DNA of 64,000 nucleotides from Petaurus breviceps papuanus (GCA_028583685.1 JAMXIF010001118.1:2264080-2328079), one strand, 5' to 3'. Counted from the stretch's first letter, positions 45,146 through 57,120 are shown. The notes: generated by a model not told the origin, from the letters alone. Numbers and translations are program-made.

Positions 45146-45654
45146 AAACAATATTAGCACTTAAAAGGATTAGTTTACCCTCATCATTATCTTGAATTAT
45201 TCTATTAAGATTTTTGGGTTTTTTAATCACTATTGTGTGAACCATTACCTTCAACCTTTACTGCCAACTTTTTTTTGAACCACAATATGCTTTTAAATTT
45301 GCTGACTCTAATTGGTTTGGCTCTCAAACTTGGCCAATTAAATGTTCCCAGATTCCTGGCACATATAATTTTGTTTTAAAACATGCCTTCTTAACCTTTT
45401 TACCCAGCTATTAAAGGAGAAATATCAAAGGATGTAATTAAATGTAGTTTGTTTTTTAAAGGTCACCTAGATTCTTACATATGTTGAGTCAGTCTTTCAG
45501 TTTAAAGATTAATCCTTAGGTTTAACACTATAAATAGAAAGTAAAAATTTCAGCCTATCTATTGGTTGTTTCATCTATACAACATGTTATGGAAGTTTTG
45601 ATATTTTAATAATTTTTTCTGGACTAAAATCCATTTTTTTTTTTGGTATAAATT
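45146..45654. other. Unassigned sequence
   Basis: AT-rich, nothing recognisable. Confidence 0.5.
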
Positions 45655-45800
45655 ATCACAGCATAGTTAATAGAAAGCTGACCTTGGGGTTGGGAAAATA
45701 CCAGGACATGTTAATTCTACACATATTAGCTATGGTGACAATTTGCAAATCACTTAACCTTTTAGTATACCAGGCAATTAGCTAAAACTTTATAGATGAG
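45655..45800 (+). mobile_element. MIR-type SINE, degraded
   Basis: 'TTAATAGAAAGCTGACCTTGG' (tRNA head) and 'TGACAATTTGCAAATCACTTAACC' (body), with a weak core after it. Confidence 0.6.
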
Positions 45801-46825
45801 TTACTTATATGCACGGGGGAAGATTTTCCAATTTAAGTATTCTCCAAAAGGAAGAAGTATGAATCTACCCTATCCTATATACACTCCCTTAAAAAAAAAA
45901 GATATTTTTTCATCTAGTCCTTTGGCATTTTACACTCATTTTAAATATTTACCCAATGAGTGATTAAGTAAAAATATTAAATAATTTTTATATGGTTTGA
46001 AAAATTAAAAAAATCCTAAGTAATTGTAATCATGCTAGACAATATGGAAAAGAAAAAAAAACAAAAAATAAGCAACATCATCAAATGCATTTATGTTTTT
46101 GCACTTCATCATTGCTTCATCTTTCCTTCATATAGACTAAACAGGATCAATGTGGAACAATCATTTGAATTGTATTTTAAAATATTTCAAAGGCAACATC
46201 AATGTCTTAATGATCTCTGTCAGTCCTTTTCAAGAGAAGAAATTCAAGGAGGTGAGTGCCCACAGGTCAGTTATACTTGATTAAAAGCGAAAAAATAAAG
46301 CCAGCAGAAATAAACATGAAGTAGGGGGGATGTAAGATCAATGAGTTCTAAAGTTCATAATAAGATATTATTAAAAATGGTTTTGGTTTTTATGAATTTT
46401 ATAGGGTACAAAAGATCAAGAAAAGTTTTGAAATAAAATATTGTTTTAACAGTATCTCATACATCCTCTTCTTCATGAGAAGCCTTTAAACATAATTAAA
46501 TGATTTAGACTCTTCTGACCCTACCCATACTTCAAGGTTTAGGAAAATCTCCTTTGTTAGAATAACAACTAGGCAGGCCAATCAGACATTTGACTGAGGG
46601 TAAGAAATTTAGAGGGTGCAACAATATAGCACTGTCTACTCTTTCAGTAGTACAAGAAGTAGGTGATAGTAATATGGACTTAGATTGTATCCAAAGAGCA
46701 GAAAAGAGGACATTCAAGTTTCAGATAGCCATGAAGACAGAAGACTGTATAGCCTGTCTTCTCACTTCTCTTTCTATATTCCATTAACAACAAAATCCAA
46801 TACCTCATATTCTGTTTTATTAAAT
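45801..46825. other. Unassigned AT-rich sequence
   Basis: No named repeat. The frames of 60-80 codons here show no family motif. Confidence 0.5.
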
Positions 46826-46905
46826 GAAATAGTATTTGCCAAAGTTCTTAGCACAGTGCCTAGAACATAGTAGGTGCTTAATAAATGCTTCCATGTTTCC
46901 TTTCT
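46826..46905 (+). mobile_element. L2/MIR 3' terminus scrap
   Basis: 'TTCTTAGCACAGTGCCTAGA' and 'CATAGTAGGTGCTTAATAAA' are the shared end of L2 and MIR. Confidence 0.75.
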
Positions 46906-48797
46906 TCCCTCACATCTTTCCAAGATTAGCCTTACTTCCATTTTCAAACACTGATTTTTCTCCCAATAAAAGTAAGCAATTATCTCAGTCTCAGGAAGAA
47001 CCTTCACTCCAGTAGAGTAAGAAAAGCATGGAACCCTCAAATCCTGTGAAAGGTGATAGCTCACTAGCAAGCTAGATGGGTAAATATAGGAATATAGAGA
47101 GTTATGCACCACCTGCTAGGTGTCTTCCAACTCTAAGATTCATCTCTAAAACAATAGAGGGAACAACCTTTCCTCCCACTCAAACAAATTTGCCTTAATC
47201 ATTGTTACTGCTTTTATATCATGTTCTATAAAGCTGACTTGAAATTTCATTGTGTGATGCTTTCTATGATTAGTATTGCTTTCCAGGACAGTGATATTAC
47301 TTTTAGCTCTGTCACTCCTCTAGGAAATCATCATTAATTATTCCTGTCTCTGGAATCCTAAGACAAGAATCAGACCTAGACAATTCAATGTCTTATTTTA
47401 CCTCAATAATTTATATATGTGTATATGTGTGTGTGCATGTGTGTGCGTGTGTGTGTGTATTCCATGAGATTTGAGGATCCCATGCTTTTCCTGCTCTACC
47501 ATATTCCTTGTCTCCTTGGATTAGCCTGTAAGCCCTTTTAAGTTATATGCTTTTCTAAAACACTTGACAAAGGTGAATAAGACCTCCCTACAGAGGAGCA
47601 GTTTATTTTGCCATTGATCAAAGGCTTGGGACCTCTTTCTGAAAAAGTGGGCTTCGAGCTCCAAATTTCAGTCTAATCACAGATAAGATTTAGGCATATA
47701 AAAAATAAAGTCTTTAAATCAGTAAATGCCTTTTAATCATTGTTAAACATAAGAGAATACTGTAATTTGTTTAATTTCTTAGCCTAATAAAGTCACAAGC
47801 AATATCAGAGTTGCTCTTCCATATAATTGAAAGTCTTTTTCAACACTGATTCTCTCCCAACCCCTGCTTAACACACCAGATCACATATTGAAATTTAGGG
47901 ACAACATCAGCAGCAGAAATATGCCATCTCTCTTGTAGACTCATGGAATTTTTAGAAAAAAAATTTTTTTTGCTCATGGTATAAACATAGAAGTAACAAA
48001 GCAAAAGTAGTTTAGCACATGGATTTTATGGTTATGATGAATGGCTTGTCTTCTTGTTCCCCATTATTCCATTCTCGACAATTAAGTTTTATCATCATGT
48101 TCTGCATTACCCCAATCTGTGAAATCAATCTGTCCCATAGGTATATGAAATGTGAGCACAGCTGGATGTACAATTTGGCAATTTGGCATCTTTAGCTTTT
48201 GCTGGTTCTATTCCTAGCACCCCAGTTCTGAAAAAGCAAATCCTCACTTTGCTCTTTTAATCAAATTTCCCCCTTTATGCCCTAATTTTAGCAAAAGGGT
48301 ATGGGTCTTATCTCACCAGCCTGAGTTTCTGTCTTGTTTCCTTTATCAATATTCACAATCTTCAAGGTTTGAGGTCCTGCCTTGATTCCCTCCGTCTTGC
48401 TAGGAATTTAATTTCCTAACTCTGAACTCATGCCGCTTGATACCAGTCTTCAAGATACCTTCAACAAAACTGGCCCACCCGTTTGCATGGATCTTTACCA
48501 ACTGTCTGCTGCTGTTCTCCTACTGCCAGTCAATCCTGCTGAGACAATCATACAATGCCACCTGCCAGAACTCCCTGATACCAACCACCTGCTATTCCCT
48601 ACTTTCTTCTGTTTCTCAGTCTGCCTCTGTTCAGGTCCTGATTGCTTGCTTACCTCTATTGATCTGTCTAGTCTCCACACTCCCCAACAGAGACCATGGA
48701 CTAAATAAATCCTGAGTATGACACTTGTAGAAAGTTCTTCTCTGCAAATGGATTGCACATAGCACATTGTTTCAAAACTCTCCTATTTATTAATCAT
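46906..48797. other. Unassigned sequence upstream of the RPL29 pseudogene
   Basis: About 1.9 kb without recognised repeats apart from a TG-rich tract at 47414-47459. 48360-48760 is C-rich with two overlapping 92-codon frames in different phases. Neither has a family likeness. An AATAAA lies at 48704. Confidence 0.45.
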
Positions 48798-48809
48798 GTA
48801 ATGATGATT

Positions 48810-49658
48810 TTTTTATGACTCACCATTTTCTTTATTTGTACAAAATAGTGAATAATCATACTCTGGCTGGGCAAAAAGGGAGTTTTAGCTTTAAACAAGT
48901 CCTTCTGTTCTGAAGCATCTATTTTGAAGGCTTGGGACCAGCAGCTTTAGCCCCAGAATCTTTGGGTTTGAACTCCACAGGCTTAGCAGCCTTAGAATCA
49001 GACTTGGCTGCCTTGGGATCAGACTTGGCAGCCTTGGAATCATACTTGGTGACCTTGGGGTCAGACTTGGTGGCCTTAGCATCAGATTTGGTAGCCTTGG
49101 GATCTGACTTACGTCATGACTTTGGTGGCAGACTTGGCAGCCTTTGGGTCAGTGGGCTTGGCAGCCTTGGGGTCAGTGGGCTTGGTAGACTTGGGGTCAT
49201 TGGTTCTGGCAACCTTAGAGTCAGGCTTTGTGATCCTGGAGCCTGGACGTTTGATGCCGATCCTAGGACCTGGACACTTGGTAGCCATCTTGTGGCCAGC
49301 ATGCCGGGAGCTGGCCTTGGGAATCTTGTGCCTGAGGAGCTTGGCTTTGGAGGCCTTGGTGCTCAGGGCCTTGATGGCCTCTGCTCGGGCCTTGATGTCT
49401 TTGGCATTGTTGGCCTGCATCTTGTTCAGCCCCTTCTTATTATGTTTCTTGGCAAAGCGCATGTTTCTCAGAAACTTGGGGTCAACCCCTTTCAGAGACT
49501 CGTATCTCTGTGACCTAGTTTTCTTGATGCCATTTCTGTGCCATTTTTGTGATTGGTTGTGAGTGGTATGGTTCTTAGACTTAGCCATCTTTACACCACA
49601 GCCTACGCTAACAGGCACTCCACCGACCGGAAGAGGCCAAAGGGAGAGAGAAAGAAGC
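48810..49658 (-). pseudogene. RPL29: Processed pseudogene of RPL29 (ribosomal protein eL29), nearly full length
   Basis: Intronless minus-strand copy of the mRNA for eL29, a small basic protein of the large ribosomal subunit. The copy begins at about 49657 with a pyrimidine run (CTTCTTTCTCTCTCCC), as ribosomal protein mRNAs do. The start codon is at 49588. The frame opens [20 protein letters not shown], then [20 protein letters not shown], nearly the mammalian sequence. It continues with [20 protein letters not shown] and a lysine-rich tail of units like KAAKPTDP. That frame stops at 49109. The next phase continues the same repeats (K-S-D-P-K-A units) and ends at a TAG at 48919, so one frameshift near 49110-49120 breaks a coding span of about 222 codons (human eL29 has 159). 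A polyadenylation signal lies near 48830 and a short poly-T at 48808-48814. A perfect 12-bp target duplication, GTAATGATGATT, lies at 48798-48809 and 49659-49670. Confidence 0.95.
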
Positions 49659-49729
49659 GTAATGATGATTGTTAATGTTGCTTTTTGTTTTGTATGCATG
49701 AAACATTTACTAAATTTATATAGATATTG

Positions 49730-49860
49730 TTTCCCCCAAAAGAATGTAAGTTCTTTGAAGGCAAGTATGTTTTATTGTTAACTTTGCACTCTCTAAGCCT
49801 TGCAAAGTGCCTGATAATGAATACATGTTCAATACATCTTAGTGGAATGAACAATAAATT
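49730..49860 (+). mobile_element. L2 3' terminus
   Basis: 'AGAATGTAAGTTCTTTGAAGG', then 'CTTGCAAAGTGCCTGATAAT' and 'GAATACATGTTCAATACAT' give the L2 end order. Confidence 0.65.
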
Positions 49861-49866
49861 TATTCT

Positions 49867-50098
49867 TTGTTGTTCAGTTCTTTTTAGTAGTGTCTAATTC
49901 TTCGTGAACCCAGATGACAGTTTGTCATTTCCTTCTTCAGCTCATTTAACAGATGAGAAAACTAAGGCAAACAGGATTAACTGGCTTCTCCAGGGTCACA
50001 CAACTGTTAAGTTTAAGAGGCCAGATTTGAAACTGAGAAAGCAGAGTTTTCCTGACTTCAGGCCCAATTGTCTAGCCACTGTGCCACCTAGCTGCACC
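49867..50098 (-). mobile_element. SINE family C, antisense
   Basis: Plus strand: 'TTGTTGTTCAGTTCTTTTTAG', 'TGTCATTTCCTTCTTCAGCT', 'ACAGATGAGAAAACTAAGGC', 'CACTGTGCCACCTAGCTGCA'. Part of the tail before 'TTTGTCATTTCC' is deleted. Confidence 0.9.
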
Positions 50099-50104
50099 AT
50101 GAAT

Positions 50105-50308
50105 TATAATCATGCAATCTATATAGTACTTTATGTGTTACAAAGCATTTTTTCCATAGTAAATCTGTGAGATAGGTAGTACATATACTATCATCCCCAT
50201 TTTACAAATTTGGAAACCAAGGCTCTGAGAAATTAAGTTAATTATCATAACTAAAACAAATATTCAACACAGGATTCCTGATCTTAGCCCAGTATGTTAT
50301 CCACTACA
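50105..50308 (-). mobile_element. MIR-type SINE, antisense
   Basis: Plus strand: 'ATCCCCATTTTACAAATTTGG', 'AAACCAAGGCTCTGAGAAAT', 'TTAAGTTAATTATCATAACT' and a head 'CCCAGTATGTTATCCACTAC'. Confidence 0.8.
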
Positions 50309-50329
50309 CATCATTATTGCTTATCCCCT

Positions 50330-50432
50330 TCAAAACCTGTAGGTTCCTTGGGAGAAAGAATCTTGTCTTATCTAAATTTTGCATCTTCCCTAGCACCACA
50401 CTAGATGCTTAGCAAAATCTATTGTATGGAAT
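50330..50432 (+). mobile_element. L2 3' terminus scrap
   Basis: 'TGTAGGTTCCTTGGGAGAAAG', 'TAAATTTTGCATCTTCCCTAG' and 'GATGCTTAGCAAAATCTATTG'. Confidence 0.6.
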
Positions 50433-51855
50433 ATTGTAGGACCTAAAGAGGAAGAAAAACCTAACTCAAATATGTTGATATTCATTTTTAAATAAAAATT
50501 TTAATGATGTGGGGAAGGGGTATCTGCCGATGACATTTTGGTCTTTTGGTGATAAAACTCCTTTTATCAATGTAGATTTGTAGACATTATGAAGGCTTAT
50601 AGTCATATAGGTTTACATATAAATTGAAATATTCTTTATCAAGGTATGTGCAGATGATCATTGGAAAACAACTATTAGGGTTTCAGAGACCGGGAGTGCC
50701 TCCTGATGAATTAATGATAGGGTTACTGAGAATCAGCCACCCTTTCTAAAGATCACATGTACTCTCCTGCACCCTTTTCCCCTAGTGCTCTCATCTTTAA
50801 ATTATAACAAAGCAAAGGAGTAGCATTTCCCTAACACCTAGGAATAGGGCCCTGTGCCCAAGAAAAGAGATCTTGAGAATGGACTTTCCTACTATAAGTG
50901 ATGACTGCAACTACACATGGAGAAGTTTTCTGAAGAACATGGGGCTAAAGCATACATGCCTGTTCAACACAAGTAGAGAGCTCTGCCTTGGGGAAAGACC
51001 TGAAAGGTAACACCAAGATCAAAAGTTTTTGAATTTCAGAAATTGTGGACAGACTTTCCAGATCAAGAAGGATATTTCCTGATGTGCTATACTTGTTGGA
51101 AGAAAAGAAAACAGAAAACAAACAACAACCATCAAGAAAAAAAAAAAAACAAACATATCCCCTAGAGTTCCTTAACTACAACCCTCTTGGAGAGCAAAGA
51201 CAATGAGGAAAGGATGGGAAGAATGAATCTTATTGAAGAAAATACATGTCCAGTAGTCTCCAAAGAACTTCTGGAGGGAGTACAAAGAACAGAGTCCAAG
51301 CTTGGAAGGGGCTACATATGAACCATCAGGATCTAGGAGTTTTATTGGAATGTCAAGTTATTGTCCTATGGCAACCTCAGTTTTGCTCTTTTTGGGCTAC
51401 TGGGTTGGGAGAAGCACTGAGGAATGATTTGATTATTTTATGAATTTTTTTATAGCATTTATCCATAGGCTCCTATGAGTACTTTGTATCTTTTCTATTT
51501 TCTATGGGTGAAATAAAGGTTGTTCAATGTCTAGCACACTTTTAGTATCTTGAATGCCTGTGAGGGAGTTGGGGATATTAAGCTACATTTAGGAAGCCAT
51601 AGACACAAAAATGTTGTAGTATTTTCCTGGAGCAAATCTGACTGGAAATAAGAAGTCAAAAGGTATAAATATTCATTTTGTGTCAGTTTGCTTGAATAGG
51701 ACTTGGTCTATATGAGTTCAGAGAGTTTGGGGCCCTGGACCACAAGTTGCAAACTACTACTACAAATCATCAGTAACTGACTGAATTCATTTGTAATATT
51801 GCAAAAACAAAAACAAAAGCACAGTAATATTATATCATACTTATTTGCATGAATT
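50433..51855. other. Unassigned sequence, possible old transcript or unknown repeat
   Basis: 50680-51540 is mixed-composition sequence without recognised transposon motifs. An A-rich stretch lies at 51109-51151 and an AATAAA at 51511. A 65-codon frame at 51246-51443 has no known family. I cannot say more. Confidence 0.4.
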
Positions 51856-51965
51856 AGCTTAGTAGACTAAGAGAGAAGTTTTTTGAAGGTCAAGACCCAA
51901 TCCTATTTATATTTTCTATTCCAAGAGACTAGGTACAGTTTCTTGCCTCTTAAATAATTGTTGAA
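51856..51965 (+). mobile_element. L2 3' terminus scrap
   Basis: 'AGAAGTTTTTTGAAGGTCAAG', 'CTATTTATATTTTCTATTCC' and 'CTTGCCTCTTAAATAATTGTTGA' in L2 order. Confidence 0.5.
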
Positions 51966-52204
51966 AGTCACATTCTGCAAATGAGGAAAGAGTGATTTTA
52001 TAACACAAGGACAACATTTATCTTACAGAAAAAGTGAATGTAAAATAGATTATCAGAACAAGTGATATTTCTAAATAAATCAAAGGGTAACAGTATAAAA
52101 AAAGAAACATATAGGTACCAAAATATTTCAAATAATTTTGATAAATTATAAAATTCTAGTTGACATGTTTGGTATACAGGTTAAAAATGTCTAGAGAATT
52201 TGTC
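51966..52204. other. Unassigned AT-rich sequence
   Basis: AT-rich DNA between the L2 scrap and a MIR pair. Nothing recognisable. Confidence 0.5.
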
Positions 52205-52355
52205 AGTAGAAACAGTATAATATAATGAAAAGACAAGTGACCTTTGAGAAGAAACTTGGATTTGGGCTCCAGCTCTGTCACTGGCTAGCCACATGACCTT
52301 GAGTGAGTCATTCATTTCTCTAGGCTACAGTATCCTCACTTGTATATTGAAAAGG
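52205..52355 (+). mobile_element. MIR-type SINE
   Basis: 'GGGCTCCAGCTCTGTCACTGG', 'CTAGCCACATGACCTTGAGT', 'CAGTATCCTCACTTGTATAT' give head, body and core. Confidence 0.8.
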
Positions 52356-52361
52356 TAAGGT

Positions 52362-52555
52362 TCATAAAATCATAGAGCTAGAGCTACAAAGAATTTCAGG
52401 AGGTCATTTAGTCTAGCCCCTTTTAGTTTATTGATTAGAAAACTGAGGCCCAGAGAAGCTAAATACTTTGCCATAAGTTGGTAGAATCGGCATTTGAGCT
52501 TGGGATCCCTGACTATAAATTCAGTGTTATTTACAATGTACCACAAGGATGGAAT
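52362..52555 (-). mobile_element. MIR-type SINE, antisense
   Basis: Plus strand: 'CATAGAGCTAGAGCTACAAAG', 'TTGATTAGAAAACTGAGGCC', 'CAGAGAAGCTAAATACTTTG', 'TTTGAGCTTGGGATCCCTGA'. It faces the MIR just to its left. Confidence 0.85.
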
Positions 52556-54300
52556 AGTTTTAGCATCATATGAATCTTAAAGCAATATAACTATGAAATC
52601 CAATAAAAAAAACTCGACTAAAATGTGTAAGTCAACTCATTTCTGAATCAATATTCCTCTATATTTCATAACTACTGCAATGAATGAAAGACTGAAAGTC
52701 ATACTTTCTGCGAAGCTCATATATTACTCAGTCTATCTAAATTGACAGCTATGGATATAAGTTTTGAGCAATTTTAAAATAACATCTGTTCCTCTGAAAG
52801 CAAATTTAGGAAACCTCTATATCAGATAATGATTACACAGTTAAAGAACCCACAACCCTTTCTTTGAGAAAAATCCAAAGAAAAGCATCTATCTTGTAAA
52901 AAAAAAAAACAAAAACATGTGATAATTAAAGAATACACTCTGAACAAAAGCTCTTTTGTTTGAAGTCATCAAGCTAAACAAAACATCTTTATAAGTTATA
53001 GGAAAAAGAGCTACTTGAGTTAGTATAGTAAAACAAAAACAAAACAAAACCAAAAATTAAAAATCTCACAATATAGTTACTCTCAAGGACAAAATTATGA
53101 AGTAAAGATGAACTGTTTTCCATCTCTTGCTTTTTCTTTCTTCACTCTTTCCCTATGTTGGTGGCTGATTTCTTCCACTGTGTATCCCATTTGGGATATC
53201 TAAGTTCCTTTCCCTCATCTCTTCCACCTCTTTCAAAGCATTGAAAGACCAGCTAGTCACATAAAAGGAGAGAACTTCTTCCACTAATCACATATTGTGA
53301 GTTTAAACCTTTTATTCCCAGGTATCTCACATGGTGCAGGTGAGAAGGTGTTCTAGGTTTGGTGAAATGTTTCTGTGACAGATGTCCTTATTACATTGGT
53401 TTAATAAATTACTCCTTTCTATAGCTCAATAAATTTTAGATGGCTGCTAGTCAAGGAGAATCACAGTAGATGGGGGGCTCACTAGGAATAGCACAATAAA
53501 ATCACCTACAATCCTTCAACATTATTTTCAGAGCTCTGAAGGGAGAAGTATCGATCAACTTTGGGGATATGCATAATACATAAATACATGCATGCATGTT
53601 GTGCATATAATATATATGCACGTATGTGTATAATAATATTTATATATTTGTGTATATACTTATGAATATATTGTATATGCACATATAAATACACATAAAA
53701 TATACATACATAACATGATGCAAAATCAATAATTATAGCTGTTTTGAGGCAATTAGCTGCATGAACAACCTGGCTCTATGAAAATTAGTAATGCTGTAAA
53801 AATGGTCAAATCATCATCGTTATGGTTAGAAACTAAAAAGCAGGGTCTGACACTACAGGGACCTTGTTTTCATGAAAAATAATCTTTTTATTTTGTTTTG
53901 TTTTGATAGCACAGAATATGTATGACAATACAGAAGAAAAAGTTATGTTTTGAAAAGGATCTTTAAAAAATCCTCATAGGAGACATTCTCCAAGATTTTT
54001 TTATCCCTAGCAAATTTTTGTTTTGAGTTCTTTCATACTTTAATACTCTGACAGATCTCATCAATTTGTGTACTGCCTCCAACAGCACAAGTCACAATGA
54101 ACACATGCCTTCTTATTCTTTTCAATGGTGGGCTAAGTCCTAGAATGACTTCTTCTAATTGTTCTACCCCAAAGGTGGCTTTTCTCTAGAAATCAAGATA
54201 GTGAGGGATAATGTCACAGCACAGCGAATAACATGGATTATCCCTTATTCTGGCTATATTTTGGGTGGGAACATTTAAAGAATTCAGGCATAAATGGACC
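52556..54300. other. Unassigned AT-rich sequence
   Basis: No gene or named repeat. A TA/TG-rich low-complexity patch covers about 53575-53715. Confidence 0.5.
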
Positions 54301-54750
54301 CAAGTAATTGTTTTTGCTGAAACATAAGGAGTCAATTATAAAACTTCCATAAAAGAAACTACCTTTAAATATTTTATTTGAGATTCAATTTTACAATTGA
54401 AATAGAGTTATAAGAATGATTTATTATCTAAAGCTGTCAACAAACATATGACACCTTCATTAAAGAGCAGACAAAATCAGAGCAATGCATGACCATCTGT
54501 ACTGCACAGAATGGAGGTTTGAAATTACTATTTGAATGAGATTAATTATACATTCAAATGTTGCAATATAGCATGACAAATAGTTGTTACTTTCCTGTTA
54601 TATTTAAGAGTCATGTTATTGTTACATATGGCTAGAAATTGTTTCACACATTTCCACATTTATTGATTAACTGAAACCAATTAATTAAGGTCCTCAATTA
54701 AATAGTTTTTTTTTCTTTTAGATTTTTTCCTGTTAATAAAAAGATGTATG
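54301..54750. other. Candidate conserved non-coding element
   Basis: AT-rich but complex sequence without repeat features. It holds several homeodomain-type ATTA cores close together (TTAATTATAC near 54542, CCAATTAATTAAGG near 54678, CAATTAAAT near 54697), an ACATATGGC E-box-like site near 54625, and TGATTAACTGAAACC near 54664. This density resembles developmental enhancers, but only a comparison across species could show conservation. Confidence 0.3.
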
Positions 54751-54877
54751 TGGTTAGAAAACAAACTAATAGGGAATTATTTAAAACAAAAACATCAGGG
54801 AATAACAAAGTAAAAGCAACATTTCAAGGTATGTGTATTTAGATTCATCCTAATCTATTAAACTTTCTAGTAAATGT

Positions 54878-55050
54878 GATATTAGAGTACTAGAGTGGAA
54901 ATCAGAAGATACTTGGGTTGGAATCCAATACCCCAAACTTACAAACTACCTGAACTTATCCTCTCTGAGACTTATCTTCCTCATATGTAAAATGGGAGCA
55001 ATGACATCACTTTGCTCAAAGGGCTTTGTGAAAATTAAATTTAAGTGTAG
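54878..55050 (+). mobile_element. MIR-type SINE
   Basis: 'AGAGTGGAAATCAGAAGATAC', 'TGGGTTGGAATCCAATACCC', 'CTTCCTCATATGTAAAATGG' and 'GGGCTTTGTGAAAATTAAAT'. Confidence 0.75.
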
Positions 55051-55867
55051 CACCCACACTTGGGATACTTCACAAGTCCAACTTGCTAGAGAGGCTGAGT
55101 CTCCAGTGTGTAGTTGACAAGTTCCCTCTTCAAGATCTAAAGTTAATTCCAAGACAGTGAGTATTTTCTAACACCATTGTTCTTGACCTTATTGGTACAC
55201 TCTCATTGATAATTAGCTAACCAGTCCTAATTATAGTTTTTTACTTTTAGTTAGGCATATTTGCTGAGACAATAAAATAAGTTGGGACAAACCTAATCAC
55301 CTACAAAATATACAACAAATACATAATCATGATAAGCTCAAGTTTAGAGAACACTCTAGCAAAAGAAAGAATTCAAAGATCCTAAGTGGATGGAATTCCT
55401 TTTATATCTATCTGGAGTCTTCATGAAAAATGTTCTGGGGTATGTGTGGTTCTCTACTCTCCTCCAAGAATTGGTGTTATTATAGAGTTATCATAATTTT
55501 TCTCTTTCCTAAAGAAGTCACATTCCCAGAAGTCACTTTTCTTGGGTGTGCCTGGTTTGTCCTCTCTTAGCTCTAGGCTGGTTGCATTATTTAGTTCAAT
55601 CCATCATTGTTCATGGTCTGCGAGGGAGAGAACGTAACAGTCCCTCTGGACTCCTTCTGCCTCCCCCCAGTTACCCAATGTTTACAGGAGCAAAAGTCTA
55701 TTTCTCATGTCATTTCTAAACCTTTACTCATGAAGAAGTTTATGGAATGTTCCTAATTGAATCTCCTTCTCTAAGATGGACAGATATATGGATGCACACA
55801 TATATACATACATGTACACATACATGGAGATATACAAAAGCAAATATGCTTGTGAGCACATATACAC
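55051..55867. other. Unassigned sequence
   Basis: No named repeat. 55790-55865 is TACA/TATG-rich. Confidence 0.5.
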
Positions 55868-55868
55868 A

Positions 55869-56118
55869 GGGCAGCTAGGTGGGACAGTAGATCAAGTGCC
55901 AGAGCCAGCATTAGGAAGATTCTTCTTTCTCAGATCAAATTCAGCTTCAGACACTTACTAGCTGTGTGACCCTGGCTAAGTAACTCAACCCTGTTTGCCT
56001 TAGTTTCCTCATCTGTAAAAATGACCTAGGGAAGGAATAACAAACCACTACAGTATCTTTTCAAAGAAAACCCCAAAAGTAGTCATGAAGGGTCAGACAC
56101 AATTGAAAAAAAAAATAA
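55869..56118 (+). mobile_element. SINE family C, nearly full length
   Basis: Head GGGCAGCTAGGTGGGACAG, body 'ACTAGCTGTGTGACCCTGGC', core 'CTTAGTTTCCTCATCTGTAA', tail 'ACAAACCACTACAGTATCTT', 'AAGAAAACCCCAAAAG' and 'GTCATGAAGGGTCAGACACA'. Confidence 0.92.
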
Positions 56119-57120
56119 CCACACACAAAGTGTGTCTAATTCTTTCAACCATTGACTAGATCAACTTCCCTCTTTCTCACCCTGATTAACTAGGAAGCTC
56201 ACATTTAATTTAGGCCTTTGATTAATTTTGTGATTCAAGCAAAGATGAATTGTCACCTGACAAAAATATCAGGGAATAAAACATTTTGCTATTTATATTA
56301 ATTGGATTTGGAGGCATGCTGTAGGATACCCCTATTATATAGGTAAATCACTCTATATGACGGTTTTTGTCCTTTAGAATCTCTAGTGATAAGCATAGTT
56401 CCTGGCATATAGCAGGTGGTTAATGTATGCTTGTTTAATGACTGATTGGCACATGATATCCCTTAATAAATACTTGATAATTGATGAAGCTGATTCTATC
56501 CTCTCAGAAGGAAAAGTTTGTATTAGTTACTATAAGCTTCTATATGGGGTCATCTTACTCTGAATATCGATGGGATGGTCAAGAATAGGGTGTAACGAGT
56601 ATACAGTACAGGTAAGTTTGACATCATTCTGTCTACTGACTTCTAATATAATCAACAAATTTACTCAATAAAAGTCAGAGTAGACAAATATAAAGATTTT
56701 TTAAAATTTTCTTAGATGTTATTGGTTGGTAGTTGAACAATTAAAAAATATGCTTAGCCTCCCTGAAACTTCTGGCTTCTAAAAATAAATCAAAGTTCAT
56801 TTTCAATGTTGTATGTTGCATCTACCCTTATGAACGTGAGGACCTATTTCTATGTTTCTCATTGTTACCATCTATGCATTAAAAAATCAGGCAAATATAA
56901 TGCAGTAATAGCCTTTCCCAGTTGTGTATAAGTATGTAAGTCTAGCCTTATTTGCAATAGATACAAAATAGGATAAACAAAATAGTTTCATTACTGTATT
57001 GTTTATATCCTTAACATATATTTAATAATTTCTGAAAACAATAAATATTTTTACAATTTCAAATTACAATTTTGGTTTTGAAGTGATATTGTTTATTTAC
57101 TTTTGATTTTGAAAATAAGC
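56119..57120. other. Unassigned sequence with an L2/MIR scrap
   Basis: A short L2/MIR terminus lies at 56365-56450 ('CATAGTTCCTGGCATATAGC', 'AGGTGGTTAATGTATGCTTG'). The rest is AT-rich and unrecognised. Confidence 0.5.

Noticed and set aside
48430-48715. Two 92-codon frames in different phases
   Set aside because: C-rich composition produces both. Neither resembles a known family and the region has no other gene marks.
48932-49562. Overlapping plus-strand frames of 193 and 148 codons, rich in leucine, glycine and alanine
   Set aside because: They lie exactly opposite the lysine-rich repeats of the RPL29 retrocopy. Their repeated pattern is the antisense shadow of those repeats.
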